Assembly: GCA_010015675.1 (NCBI GenBank)
Contig: ML977039.1
Span: 27,693-91,692, forward strand
Direction: 5' to 3'
From: Byssothecium circinans
Lineage: Eukaryota; Ascomycota; Dothideomycetes; Pleosporales; Massarinaceae
DNA length: 64,000 bases
The notes under the pieces were generated by a model. It saw nothing but the letters and a program-made list of their open reading frames with translations, did no database searches and had not been told where the DNA came from. The first letter of the stretch is position 1, and the number at the start of each line of letters is the position of its first letter. Position numbers and translations under genes: made by a program. Shown here one piece after another: positions 63,096 to 64,000 of the stretch.

Positions 63096-64000
63096 GGCGA
63101 CTAGGATTTCTGGTGCGATTCTCCAGCGAAACGGCAACAAGGAGCTGCTCAGAGCATATAGGTCGCTCCTTCTGCACGCTTAGGGGGAATGATGTTACGG
63201 CGAGTATTAGCCGCCTCAATATGGGGACAATGGGAAGCAACAAGAACGCAAAAATCTCTCCCTGGGGGTAAATGTACTTATCTACGATCCTGAGCAAGCC
63301 CATGCAAAAACTAGGGTTGCGAGTTCATCATACGCCACATGCACTTAGAACGCCCGGCACTTTATTCCCTGTATTCCTCGCTGAAGGTATTTTATAGTTG
63401 GTCGTATTTCCTTTGCCTCGACGTCACACGGTCAGACCTTGGGTGAGGTATCTGCGATCATGCGGGGTCCTTTCAATGCGAGACATGGTCAGCGGATCAA
63501 AGACGAGTGAAACACTTCCGACCCTTGTATTATCGAAAAGCCGGCAAAATCAGGCATCAGGTTACAGACAAACCGATCATCTTGTCACATGTTGTTCGCC
63601 ATTTGCTCCAGACTGATCCGCTTATCAAGGATTGTTCTTTCGAACGAAACCGTGAGCCGAAAAACACATACCTTTAGGTACCACTTCCCAGCTAGACCTA
63701 TGGCGTAATACTACCCTGCAATGGTCTTAACTGGCCAAGTGCGCGTGAGAGCTTTTAATTGACTTTGTTGAGAAGACGAATACGGCTCGGCATGGAGACC
63801 TTGCAGGTGACATCGTCACAACCGCTGGAGTCTAATCCCACTCCAGCTAGTACACCTGTCAGCGGCGCTCTCTGGGAATCTCGGATGCTTTGTACCTGCA
63901 GCATAGTCCCACAGCTTGGAGATCCATGACTTGCAGTAGTGAACTTCCCTAGTAGGTATTGAGAATGCCCGTTGACCTTGAGTCGGGTATCAGCGAAATC
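63096..64000. other. Window end, no gene seen
   Basis: Upstream region of the secreted protein gene. No frame over 75 codons, RNA gene or repeat recognised; a neighbouring gene may begin beyond the window. Confidence 0.5.

Overview
The window is nuclear DNA of a filamentous ascomycete (Pezizomycotina; the gene set and style fit a Dothideomycete, but the class is inference). The evidence is short GT-AG introns of about 46-60 nt with CTAAC/CTGAC branch sites, a Zn2Cys6 regulator, a KAR9-family protein, a fungal-type carnitine carrier, alternative oxidase, nuclear-encoded complex I 24 kDa subunit, and an AT-saturated block at 1-1140 that looks like RIP-mutated repeat DNA.

Layout. 1-2.7 kb: RIP-like block, a stretch of uncertain coding value and a 161-bp MITE-like repeat. 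2.8-11.5 kb: MBD4-like DNA glycosylase (-), broken GNAT gene (+), peroxisomal alcohol (methanol) oxidase (-, 14 exons), mitochondrial alternative oxidase (-), acylphosphatase (-). 12.2-23.3 kb: conserved unknown (+), KAR9 family (+), Zn2Cys6 regulator (-), Mediator subunit 4 (-), neuronal calcium sensor 1 (+). 23.8-33.2 kb: TM9SF/EMP70 (+), flavin monooxygenase (-), a nest of small dispersed repeats at 28.4-29.0 kb, BTB protein (+), SH3 membrane protein (-). 33.9-34.1 kb: a split tRNA-Thr(AGU) gene (-). 34.6-47.4 kb: DLH/SnoaL-like protein (-), carnitine carrier (+), disordered membrane protein (+), Myb/SANT protein (-), seven-helix membrane protein (+), secreted App1-type phosphatase (-), Pro-rich Cys-cluster protein (-). 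47.9-64 kb: complex I 24 kDa subunit (+), Hep59/Tls1-like protein (+), small unknown (-), PlsC acyltransferase (+), small unknown (+), MFS transporter (+), CorA/Mnr2 magnesium transporter (+), CutC (+), secreted GPI-type protein (-).

Most loci are ordinary housekeeping genes; no biosynthetic cluster is apparent. Several touch organelle redox and carbon metabolism (alcohol oxidase, alternative oxidase, carnitine carrier, complex I), but their spacing gives no sign of co-regulation. The most unusual object is the tRNA-Thr gene at 33953-34092. It folds into a perfect 72-nt cloverleaf only if two inserts are removed: a canonical 17-nt intron at position 37/38, and a 51-nt insert in the D loop that carries the donor, branch and acceptor signals of this organism's mRNA introns. 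Other notable items are an 8-nt micro-exon and a GC-AG intron in alcohol oxidase, a 15-nt micro-exon in the Zn2Cys6 gene, and three families of small dispersed repeats, one inserted in another with a perfect 5-bp target duplication.

Exon models were assembled by hand from splice signals, reading phase and recalled family motifs. All phase sums close, but no alignment or RNA evidence was available.
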